Source of the DNA: Acidilobaceae archaeon UBA158
GTDB taxonomy: Archaea > Thermoproteota > Thermoprotei_A > Sulfolobales > Acidilobaceae
Assembly (NCBI GenBank): GCA_002506595.1
Contig: DAXV01000047.1
Span: 2,494-21,437 of the forward strand
Length of the DNA: 18,944 nucleotides
Direction: 5' to 3'
Under the pieces are notes generated by a model. That model did not search any database, had not been told where the DNA came from, and saw nothing but the letters and a program-made list of their open reading frames with translations. Position 1 is the stretch's first letter. Every line of letters begins with the position of its first letter. Positions 13,769-18,944 of the stretch are shown in pieces. Position numbers and translations under genes: made by a program.

Positions 13769-14515
13769 TTATGAATTCCTTATAGCTTTTATCATATGAT
13801 AAATAGAAAGGGGATCCTTTTCTACAATTGTACCATTAACAATCCCATCTGCCCCGGCTTTTATTGCTTCTCTAGCAGCATCTGGGCTATTTATTCCTCC
13901 ACCAACAATTAGCAAACCATCATATTCTATTTGGTCTAATGCCCTTCTAACTAATGAAATAGTTTGTGGAGGTATTGGATAAGGTGCACCGCTTCCAGCC
14001 TCTAAATAAACAATTTTTGCACCAAGCATTGCTCCAGCTAAGGAATAAGCTGCTGCAATATCGCCTCTTTCATAAGGAATAGGCCTAGCTTTTCCAATGT
14101 ATCCTGCTGCACCACCATGGCCTATTATTATGTATGCAGTCGGTATTGTTTCAAGGCCCATTCTTAATATTATGGGGGCTGCTTGAGCTTGAACCCCACC
14201 AACATAATATGGATCATCGCTATTTAATAAGAGCATAAACAATACAGCATCTGCAGAAGAGGTTAACCCATTTATATTACCTGGGAAAAGAATAACTGGT
14301 AAACCAGATTCTTTACAAGATTTTACAAGCTCTGTGAGATGAGGTTCATAAACTCCCAAGGAACCTCCTATTAATATTGCATCTGATCCTGCTTCATATG
14401 CATTTAAAGATATCTTTTTAGCTATTTGTGGGCTCGTTTTATCTGGGTCAATTAATGTAAAATGAATTTTATTGTTTTTATTTTCTAGCAATTTTTTAAA
14501 CGTCTTATCTTTCAA
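13769..14515 (-). CDS. Geranylgeranylglyceryl phosphate synthase
   Basis: Makes the first ether bond of archaeal membrane lipids by joining geranylgeranyl diphosphate to sn-glycerol-1-phosphate. PcrB/GGGPS (TIM-barrel) motifs: FTLIDPDKTSP at residues 19-29, DAILIGGSLGV at 45-55, VILFPGNINGLTSSADAVLFM (74-94), YLEAGSGAPYPIP (170-182) and the phosphate-binding LLIVGGGINSPDAAREAIKAGADGIVNGTIVE (201-232). Length 248 is normal. The start is TTG at 14515 with GGGTGG five bases upstream; no ATG gives the complete N-terminus. It lies 50 bases after the Elf1 gene and before Sec61-beta, so these three may share a transcript. Confidence 0.94.
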   Translation of the reverse strand: MKDKTFKKLLENKNNKIHFTLIDPDKTSPQIAKKISLNAYEAGSDAILIGGSLGVYEPHLTELVKSCKESGLPVILFPGNINGLTSSADAVLFMLLLNSDDPYYVGGVQAQAAPIILRMGLETIPTAYIIIGHGGAAGYIGKARPIPYERGDIAAAYSLAGAMLGAKIVYLEAGSGAPYPIPPQTISLVRRALDQIEYDGLLIVGGGINSPDAAREAIKAGADGIVNGTIVEKDPLSIYHMIKAIRNS

Positions 14516-14565
14516 TGTTCCACCCTAATCAATTATACTTACGTTTAAGGATCATTTTAAATTTG

Positions 14566-14898
14566 TTAGATTTCATCATTATCATCCGTCTCTTCTTCTG
14601 CCTCAACTTGAGTTTCTTTCTCGGTTTTTTCGCACTCGCTTAACTTATTATCATAACTTAAATCAACTATTTTATTATATACATCAACCCTATCTAAAAC
14701 ATTTGGAACCCTTAATTCACAATAAAGATGACAATTACCGCATTTCGCTATAGCCAATTTTTCATCTTCATTCCCTTTAATTTTAACGAAATCTATTGTT
14801 AATGTAAGGGATCCGCATCTTGGACATTGGAAATATCTGCTCGGATGTCTTGGCTTTTTCGGTTTTAATGACTTCTTCCTCCTTCTTCTTGCCACCAA
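14566..14898 (-). CDS. Elf1-like transcription elongation factor
   Basis: Archaeal homologue of eukaryotic Elf1, a small zinc-ribbon factor that binds elongating RNA polymerase. A basic N-terminal tail (ARRRRKKSLKPKKPRH) is followed by the zinc ribbon, with two cysteine pairs in the form CPRCG...CGNC spaced by 24 residues. The conserved DRVDVYNKIVDLSYD segment comes next, and the C-terminal 25 residues are acidic (EAEEETDDNDEI). The start is uncertain among GTG 14904, TTG 14898 and GTG 14895. AGAGGTG (14903-14909) overlaps the first, so I prefer TTG 14898, giving 110 aa. It is upstream of GGGP synthase. Confidence 0.87.
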   Translation of the reverse strand: MVARRRRKKSLKPKKPRHPSRYFQCPRCGSLTLTIDFVKIKGNEDEKLAIAKCGNCHLYCELRVPNVLDRVDVYNKIVDLSYDNKLSECEKTEKETQVEAEEETDDNDEI

Positions 14899-14941
14899 TG
14901 GCACCTCTTATATCTTTACAAAAATTAATGTAAAATTCGCA

Positions 14942-14970
14942 GTTTAAATGTCTACACTTCTTTTAAATTA
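14942..14970 (-). promoter_or_regulatory. Candidate TATA boxes upstream of the Elf1 gene
   Basis: In the 107-base gap between the alcohol dehydrogenase and Elf1 genes the minus strand has ATTTAAAC (14942-14949) and TAATTTAAAAG (14960-14970). The first would give a transcript start near 14920 and a short leader that keeps the AGAGGTG ribosome binding site. No other feature was seen in this gap. Confidence 0.35.
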
Positions 14971-15005
14971 TTTTTGAATTTCTTCATAAATTTTTGTTAT
15001 AATTA

Positions 15006-16163
15006 TTATATGGAATTTTCTAATAAATTAATAAGAATTTTTTCATCGATATTTAATCCATATAGCCTATTTTTCAACCTATCAACTACAACTGGGTTTG
15101 CAAATGCCCTTCTAACAGATTCTCTTAGCATATCATGGCCAAATCCATAATCGCTTAACTTTTTATTAAACCCCATTGAATTGTGGAAATCCGTTAATGT
15201 TTTAGTAATTAGAGAATCATCAGAATTTGGCTTTATGCTTGGATTTAATATTCTTAAAATCTTAGTAGATTCATTAGGAGAAGATTTGTGTATTAGAGGG
15301 GCTAATAATGGTCCAATTATAGCTAATCCACATCCATGGGGTAAAGATGGAACCAATCCGCTCATAATATTTTCTAGTGCATGTATTATATTTGTTGGAC
15401 TTAAATCTATTGAAACCCCTGCTATCATTGATGCATATAATAAATAATACCTTGGATTTATATCATCTAGTTTTTGTATAGCTATAGGTAAATTTTCTTT
15501 AATTTGGCTTACGGCCTCAATTGATAACATGTGAACCAAAGGAGGGCTATTTGATGTTGTAGAGGATTCATATGCATGGTAAAATGCATCAAAAGTTGTA
15601 CATAATACCTCTTCTTTAGGCATAGATAACGTATATTTTGGATCATCAAATGCAGCTTTTGGATAGCAAATAGCATTACCTAATTTATCTCCTCTTTCTG
15701 TATCTGTTGTATTTGCATACCTATTAGCTTCAGTACCAGTTCCATGGGTTAAGTTAATTGCATACATCGGTATAATTTTTTCAACCTTTCTTTTTCCATA
15801 TAAATAATCAACTGCTTTGCCTCCATTTGCTGCAATTGCTGAACCCAATTTAGCAGTATCTATAATACTACCCCCTCCAATAGCAATTATTGCATCAGAG
15901 CCATAGGAAGCTATCATTTTTGCTAATTCATCAGCTTGAGAAGATAATGGATTTGGAGAAACCTTATCAAAAATAGAGTAGGGAATGCCAATATCTTTTA
16001 ATATTTTAATTGTATCATCTAATGCGCCGCTTAATTTTGCAGACATCTTTCCAGTTACTATAATAACCTTTTTATTATCTTTTAGATAATTTTTTAGCTC
16101 ATCTAATGAAGAAGGACCGAAGTTTATCTCATCATTATTATATACCCACTTAAACTTTATCAT
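15006..16163 (-). CDS. Iron-containing (group III) alcohol dehydrogenase
   Basis: NAD(P)-dependent oxidoreductase of the Fe-ADH family. The nucleotide-binding GGGS motif lies in AIIAIGGGSIIDTAKLGSA (91-109), and the LTHGTGTEANRYA segment is at 138-150. The four metal ligands can be assigned to D192, H196, H261 and H276 (FDAFYHAYE and IIHALENIMSGLVPSLPHGCGLA). Length 385 is typical. ATG at 16163 has GGGGAG upstream. The substrate cannot be read from the sequence; family members reduce or oxidise small alcohols, lactaldehyde, propanediol or hydroxy acids. It is alone between tRNA-Gly and the Elf1 gene. Confidence 0.9.
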   Translation of the reverse strand: MIKFKWVYNNDEINFGPSSLDELKNYLKDNKKVIIVTGKMSAKLSGALDDTIKILKDIGIPYSIFDKVSPNPLSSQADELAKMIASYGSDAIIAIGGGSIIDTAKLGSAIAANGGKAVDYLYGKRKVEKIIPMYAINLTHGTGTEANRYANTTDTERGDKLGNAICYPKAAFDDPKYTLSMPKEEVLCTTFDAFYHAYESSTTSNSPPLVHMLSIEAVSQIKENLPIAIQKLDDINPRYYLLYASMIAGVSIDLSPTNIIHALENIMSGLVPSLPHGCGLAIIGPLLAPLIHKSSPNESTKILRILNPSIKPNSDDSLITKTLTDFHNSMGFNKKLSDYGFGHDMLRESVRRAFANPVVVDRLKNRLYGLNIDEKILINLLENSI

Positions 16164-16243
16164 TTTCTCCCCAATGTTAAGTTATGTTTAGCACTTATCT
16201 ATATTTGTTTTAAAAATTTATAACCATAATTTCAAATGTTTAA

Positions 16244-16250
16244 TTTAAAA
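16244..16250 (+). promoter_or_regulatory. Box A (TATA) of the tRNA-Gly gene
   Basis: TTTAAAA lies about 30 bases upstream of the first base of the mature tRNA. This is the usual archaeal tRNA promoter position, with transcription starting a few bases before the acceptor stem. Confidence 0.5.
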
Positions 16251-16279
16251 ACCCTAAGAATGTGCTATAATTTGTGAGG

Positions 16280-16355
16280 GCGGCGGTAGTCTAGCCTGGA
16301 TTAGGACGCTGGCCCGCCACGCCAGAGGTCCCGGGTTCAAATCCCGGCCGCCGCA
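16280..16355 (+). tRNA. tRNA-Gly (anticodon GCC)
   Basis: A full 76-base cloverleaf folds by hand. The acceptor stem GCGGCGG pairs with CCGCCGC, with discriminator A at 16355. The D stem GTCT/GGAC encloses an 11-base loop containing GG. The anticodon stem CTGGC/GCCAG has the loop CCGCCAC, giving anticodon GCC for Gly codons GGC/GGU. There is a 5-base variable loop, and the T stem CCGGG/CCCGG has the loop TTCAAAT. There is no intron and the CCA end is not encoded. Every stem is fully paired except a G-U in the D stem. Unusually, position 33 is C instead of the near-universal U. Confidence 0.95.
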
Positions 16356-16372
16356 TTTTATTATTTTTAAAG
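16356..16372 (+). terminator. T-rich terminator after tRNA-Gly
   Basis: Directly after the discriminator base the plus strand reads TTTTATTATTTTT (16356-16368), an archaeal T-tract terminator. Confidence 0.5.
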
Positions 16373-16417
16373 TAAAATATTAAAAAATTAGAAATATTAT
16401 ATGAATAATTAAAAAGC

Positions 16418-16792
16418 TTAATGTCTAGCCAATCCAATTAATAAACCAATTACGAATCCAAGAAGAATTGGGCCCATTGTTAATAGACCTAATGTAAACA
16501 TGAGATTCCTTAATAATGGCTCTAAGCTTATCGCTTGAGATTGCAATACAGAAATTGTTTTGCTTAAGCTTCCTCCAAAGCTCCATGCATTTAATACAAC
16601 TCCAATTATGACTATGATAATAAAGGCTATTATATATTTTAAAATTTTAATTGAAACATAGCCTAATCCCAATCCTAGCAAAAATTCTATTAATAATGTT
16701 ATTAATTCGTATGGATTATGAATTGCGTTTATAAACATCTGAGTTGTTGAAACGTTTGTTACTGTAGCCGTTGATAATAATTCGATTATCAA
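16418..16792 (-). CDS. Small membrane protein, possibly FUN14-like
   Basis: A 124-residue protein with a hydrophobic segment pair at about 31-70 and another at about 95-121. The arrangement FLLGLGLGYVSIKILKYIIA (37-56), followed by a second segment, a polar stretch (SLSKTISVLQSQ) and a C-terminal LLGFVIGLLIGLARH, is reminiscent of the archaeal FUN14 family, but the match is weak and by eye. The start is TTG at 16792 with GGTGAAG seven bases upstream. It is a single gene reading leftward toward the tRNA. Function is unknown even if it belongs to FUN14. Confidence 0.65.
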   Translation of the reverse strand: MIIELLSTATVTNVSTTQMFINAIHNPYELITLLIEFLLGLGLGYVSIKILKYIIAFIIIVIIGVVLNAWSFGGSLSKTISVLQSQAISLEPLLRNLMFTLGLLTMGPILLGFVIGLLIGLARH

Positions 16793-16878
16793 TTTGCTTC
16801 ACCGCATTTTAATTATAAAGTAAGGTATATAAGGTTAACAGGAATATCTTAAAATTTTAATTAAAGCTATAAATAAAT

Positions 16879-17244
16879 TCATGGTTTAATATAAGCAAAT
16901 CCTTGCTTTTCTAGCTTAGCAATGGTAAATACGCCAGAAGGTGTTGTTTCACATTCATCTATTAATTCTTCTTTTGTTATTTTAAGTGATTTCATGGATT
17001 TTTCACAAATTAAAAAATTTACTCCATTTTCTTTTAAATTTTTAATAATTTCCAAAACATTTTTATTAATGCTTTTCTTTAAAAATAATAAAGGAGCCTG
17101 GTAATTTGCTAATAAAACAATTTCATATTCATAATTTTCAACCATAGCCTCATCAATAAAGTTTTTTATGTTATTAAGAGATAATGTTAATACTTCTTCA
17201 TCGTTTCTATCTATATGAAATAAAACTTTTATTCTTTCACTCAT
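16879..17244 (-). CDS. DsrE/DsrF-like family protein
   Basis: A 121-residue protein of the small DsrE-like alpha/beta fold. It opens with KVLFHIDRNDEEVLTLSLNNIKNFI, has a central strand YEIVLLANYQAPLLFLK (40-56), and carries the typical NGVNFLICEKSMKSLKITKEEL (73-94) with a cysteine at 80 in the position that carries sulfur in sulfur-transferring members. It ends GVFTIAKLEKQGFAYIKP. Sulfur relay is the known role of some DsrE proteins, but single-gene archaeal members are mostly uncharacterised. I chose ATG at 17244, because GAGGG lies between it and the in-frame ATG at 17256. It diverges from the Asn-rich helical gene. Confidence 0.82.
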   Translation of the reverse strand: MSERIKVLFHIDRNDEEVLTLSLNNIKNFIDEAMVENYEYEIVLLANYQAPLLFLKKSINKNVLEIIKNLKENGVNFLICEKSMKSLKITKEELIDECETTPSGVFTIAKLEKQGFAYIKP

Positions 17245-17329
17245 AAGGTCCCTCATTTAATGATAAAAAATATAGTTTTTATATTTAGCTTATATATTTC
17301 AGTTTATAATATAATATTGGTGGAAAAAC
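17245..17329. promoter_or_regulatory. Divergent promoter region DsrE-like / helical protein
   Basis: About 85 bases separate two outward genes. On the plus strand TTATATATTT (17290-17299) would give a transcript start near 17320 and a leader with GGTGG (17319-17323) for the TTG start. TTTATAAT (17303-17310) is a second candidate. On the minus strand an A/T run around 17266-17285 (AAAAACTATATTTTTT-like) could serve the DsrE-like gene, whose GAGGG ribosome binding site lies just upstream of 17244. Confidence 0.4.
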
Positions 17330-17980
17330 TTGAGTAATTTGGAAGTTAATCAAAATATAAAATTGGATGAATTAATAAAAAACATTGCTCTAATAACGGA
17401 TAAGGTTGTTCAAACTGTTTTAGATTTATCTAATTCATTGTTAATCCCAACTATAAATATGTTTAAAACAATAACAAACACTGTTCAATCTCAAGATATT
17501 ATATCTCAAAATCCAGCCCTTCAAGAAAATATTAAAAATCTCATGAAAACACAAGAAAATCTCTTGAATTCTCTTATTGGTTTTTCAAATTATATTTCAA
17601 ATATTTTAAGTAATTTGATAAACAATTTTATGGTATCGTTTGATCAAAATAATATAATAAATTATTTTAATAAATTTATAAGTTATATTAAGGAAATAAT
17701 ATTAAGGATTTTTGGTATATTAAAACAAATTTTTAATATGCAATTCCTCGATGCCATATCAAAATTTGTTGAAACATTTATGAATAATTTATCTTCAAAC
17801 ATTAATAAAGCTACTAATAGCGGAAGCATTTCTGATATGCTAAAACTATTAGTAGATCAGGACTTTATTGCATTTATGAATATATTATCACCGATAGCTA
17901 AAGCATTGGGCCAATCGATAAGATCAATAAATATAACAAAACAAGAAAATAATCAAAATGCTAACAATAATTTAAAGTAG
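17330..17980 (+). CDS. Asn-rich all-helical protein, unknown function
   Basis: Not recognised with confidence. The 216-residue protein contains 35 asparagines (about 16%) and no cysteine, tryptophan or histidine. It appears to be entirely helical, with amphipathic repeats of the type LxxLIxNIxxLxxxV and NLxxSLIxFSNYISNILSN, a more hydrophobic stretch at about 120-140 (YIKEIILRIFGILKQIF), and a polar Asn/Gln tail. The C-terminal SISDMLKLLVDQDFIAFMNILSPIAKALG faintly recalls DUF1641 proteins, and the overall make-up also resembles phasin-like surface proteins; neither is established. The start is TTG at 17330 with GGTGG at 17319-17323. It diverges from the DsrE-like gene. It lacks a signal peptide. 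Confidence 0.7.
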   Translation: MSNLEVNQNIKLDELIKNIALITDKVVQTVLDLSNSLLIPTINMFKTITNTVQSQDIISQNPALQENIKNLMKTQENLLNSLIGFSNYISNILSNLINNFMVSFDQNNIINYFNKFISYIKEIILRIFGILKQIFNMQFLDAISKFVETFMNNLSSNINKATNSGSISDMLKLLVDQDFIAFMNILSPIAKALGQSIRSINITKQENNQNANNNLK

Positions 17981-18017
17981 TTTTATAATCAAAAAAGCTT
18001 AATTATTGCGGTATATG

Positions 18018-18026
18018 TTTATAAAG
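18018..18026 (+). promoter_or_regulatory. Probable TATA box of the CitG-like gene
   Basis: TTTATAAAG sits about 35-40 bases upstream of the ATG at 18059. The expected transcript start is near 18045, just before the TGGGAAG ribosome binding site at 18046-18052. Confidence 0.45.
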
Positions 18027-18058
18027 CATAATACTCACAAAATACTGGGAAGCGTTTC

Positions 18059-18892
18059 ATGATAAAAGATATTAAAAGGGCCTTAATGATTACATTAGCA
18101 TCACCCGTAAAACCGGGTTCTGTTCATAGGTTTATACCAGAAATAGAATTTGAAGAAAGAATAATAGAAGCAATAGAGGTATTTGATGTTATAGATGAGT
18201 CTTATAAAAAAGGTAGAGAATTAGCTTTAGGAAATATAGATTCAAGCTCATTAGGATTAGGCCATTTGATATCATCTGCTTATAAGAAAGCATTTGAGGC
18301 AATAAATGAAAGACCCTTACCAGGTCTTGATGCCGCAGCTATAGTTTTATCATCAATAGATGGGTATTCTGAAGGAATAAGGCAAAATGTTATTAATGGG
18401 ATTAATTCTTTTCTATCAAGAATATTATATAAAGGGAAGCCTAGCGATACAGTTGAATTTGTGGAATCTTTAGAAGATTTAGGATTATCGAATTATATTA
18501 ATTTACTTGAAAAATCGGGAATTACTAAAGAATCAATAGAATATGAGGAAAGGTCTTTGGGAGATGTATTTGAAATTCTATCAAAAATAGATTCTGGTTT
18601 CTTGCTTAATTTAAAGTATTATAACAATTTATTAAAGCTCTCAAAGATGTTGATTGGTTCTAAAAACGCTGTACAAGCTGCATTAAAGTCGTACATTTAT
18701 ATAGGAAAGGATTTATATAAAATAGAAGATTTTTCTGATTTAGATATAAATGATCCAAACTTTTTAAATAAATTGTTATCAAAAGATAAGATATTAAAAA
18801 GGAATAGGGAAGATTTAAATGCAATTTTAGGAGGCGTTTTAATAACACTCTATTTTTCATTAAATAGTGAAAATCCCTTAAAATTATTTTAA
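18059..18892 (+). CDS. CitG-like triphosphoribosyl-dephospho-CoA synthase family protein
   Basis: The N-terminal motif ITLASPVKPGSVHRF (residues 11-25) is the conserved substrate loop of the CitG/MdcB family, which in bacteria makes the prosthetic group of citrate lyase or malonate decarboxylase from ATP and dephospho-CoA. The rest is helical, with GLGHLISSAYKKAFEA (66-81) and PLPGLDAAAIVLSSIDGYSEG (86-106) in family-like positions. The bacterial NTHKG motif is not seen; archaeal members generally diverge here. Length 277 is typical. ATG at 18059 has TGGGAAG upstream. No citrate lyase or malonate decarboxylase gene is nearby, so the real substrate is unknown and the family name should not be read as function. 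Confidence 0.78.
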   Translation: MIKDIKRALMITLASPVKPGSVHRFIPEIEFEERIIEAIEVFDVIDESYKKGRELALGNIDSSSLGLGHLISSAYKKAFEAINERPLPGLDAAAIVLSSIDGYSEGIRQNVINGINSFLSRILYKGKPSDTVEFVESLEDLGLSNYINLLEKSGITKESIEYEERSLGDVFEILSKIDSGFLLNLKYYNNLLKLSKMLIGSKNAVQAALKSYIYIGKDLYKIEDFSDLDINDPNFLNKLLSKDKILKRNREDLNAILGGVLITLYFSLNSENPLKLF

Positions 18893-18944
18893 TTTAAATA
18901 AAATTCTTGATTCAATTTTGATATTCTAAATTAATAGAAGCTTT
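18893..18944. other. Right-edge sequence without a recognised gene
   Basis: These 52 AT-rich bases follow the stop codon of the CitG-like gene. I see no start codon with a ribosome binding site and no clear terminator beyond short T-runs. A gene entering from the right on the minus strand cannot be excluded. Confidence 0.3.

Noticed and set aside
16280..16355. An intron in the tRNA-Gly anticodon loop explaining the odd C33
   Set aside because: The anticodon loop is exactly seven bases and the stem closes perfectly, so there is no inserted sequence to remove.
1..18944. CRISPR arrays, insertion sequences, integrases and attachment sites
   Set aside because: No regularly spaced repeats, transposase or integrase motifs, or long terminal inverted repeats were seen; the tRNA-Gly is not followed by a duplicated tRNA end.

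Overview
The window is AT-rich DNA from a crenarchaeon, and almost every gene is of archaeal type: L7Ae, L18e, RNA polymerase subunit D, Elf1, Sec61-beta, geranylgeranylglyceryl phosphate synthase (ether lipids), AMMECR1, a DUF357 fusion and a MOFRL glycerate kinase. Genes are preceded by TATA-like boxes and by GGTGA/GGAGG ribosome binding sites. The very low GC, crenarchaeal gene order and aerobic haem genes would suit an acidophilic thermophile such as Caldisphaera (Acidilobales). That genus is an inference, not something read from a marker gene.

Layout. (1) 1-3126, minus strand: L7Ae, then the conserved operon rps13-rps4-rps11-rpoD-rpl18e, with overlapping or closely spaced genes; it runs off the left edge, where a ribosome binding site for the next gene is visible. 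(2) 3127-3210: compact divergent promoter between L7Ae and inorganic pyrophosphatase, with an inverted repeat and a small GA-flanked hairpin in the L7Ae leader. (3) 3790-6288, minus: three small membrane or exported proteins of unknown function followed by glycerate 2-kinase. (4) 6444-8024, plus: protohaem IX farnesyltransferase and an unknown polytopic membrane protein. (5) 8048-9082, minus: MoaA. (6) 9260-11742, plus: a SelB/EF-Tu-like protein with no GTPase motifs, AMMECR1, and a DUF357-nucleotidyltransferase fusion. (7) 11811-13517: a CBS-domain protein, then ribose-5-phosphate isomerase overlapping a SWIM zinc-binding protein. (8) 13520-16163, minus: Sec61-beta (58 aa), GGGP synthase, Elf1 and an iron-type alcohol dehydrogenase. 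(9) 16280-16355: tRNA-Gly(GCC) with C at position 33. (10) 16418-18892: a small membrane protein, a DsrE-like protein, an Asn-rich helical protein and a CitG-like protein.

Most of the window is housekeeping: translation, transcription, haem, molybdenum cofactor, lipid and sugar metabolism. No CRISPR array, insertion sequence, integrase or phage gene was seen, and no gene-free stretch exceeds 300 bases. I did not find a convincing new multi-gene system. The best leads are the pseudo-GTPase elongation-factor relative, the altered metal-binding domain of RNA polymerase subunit D, the C33 tRNA-Gly, the unknown membrane and glycoprotein-like genes next to glycerate kinase, and the frequent use of TTG start codons.
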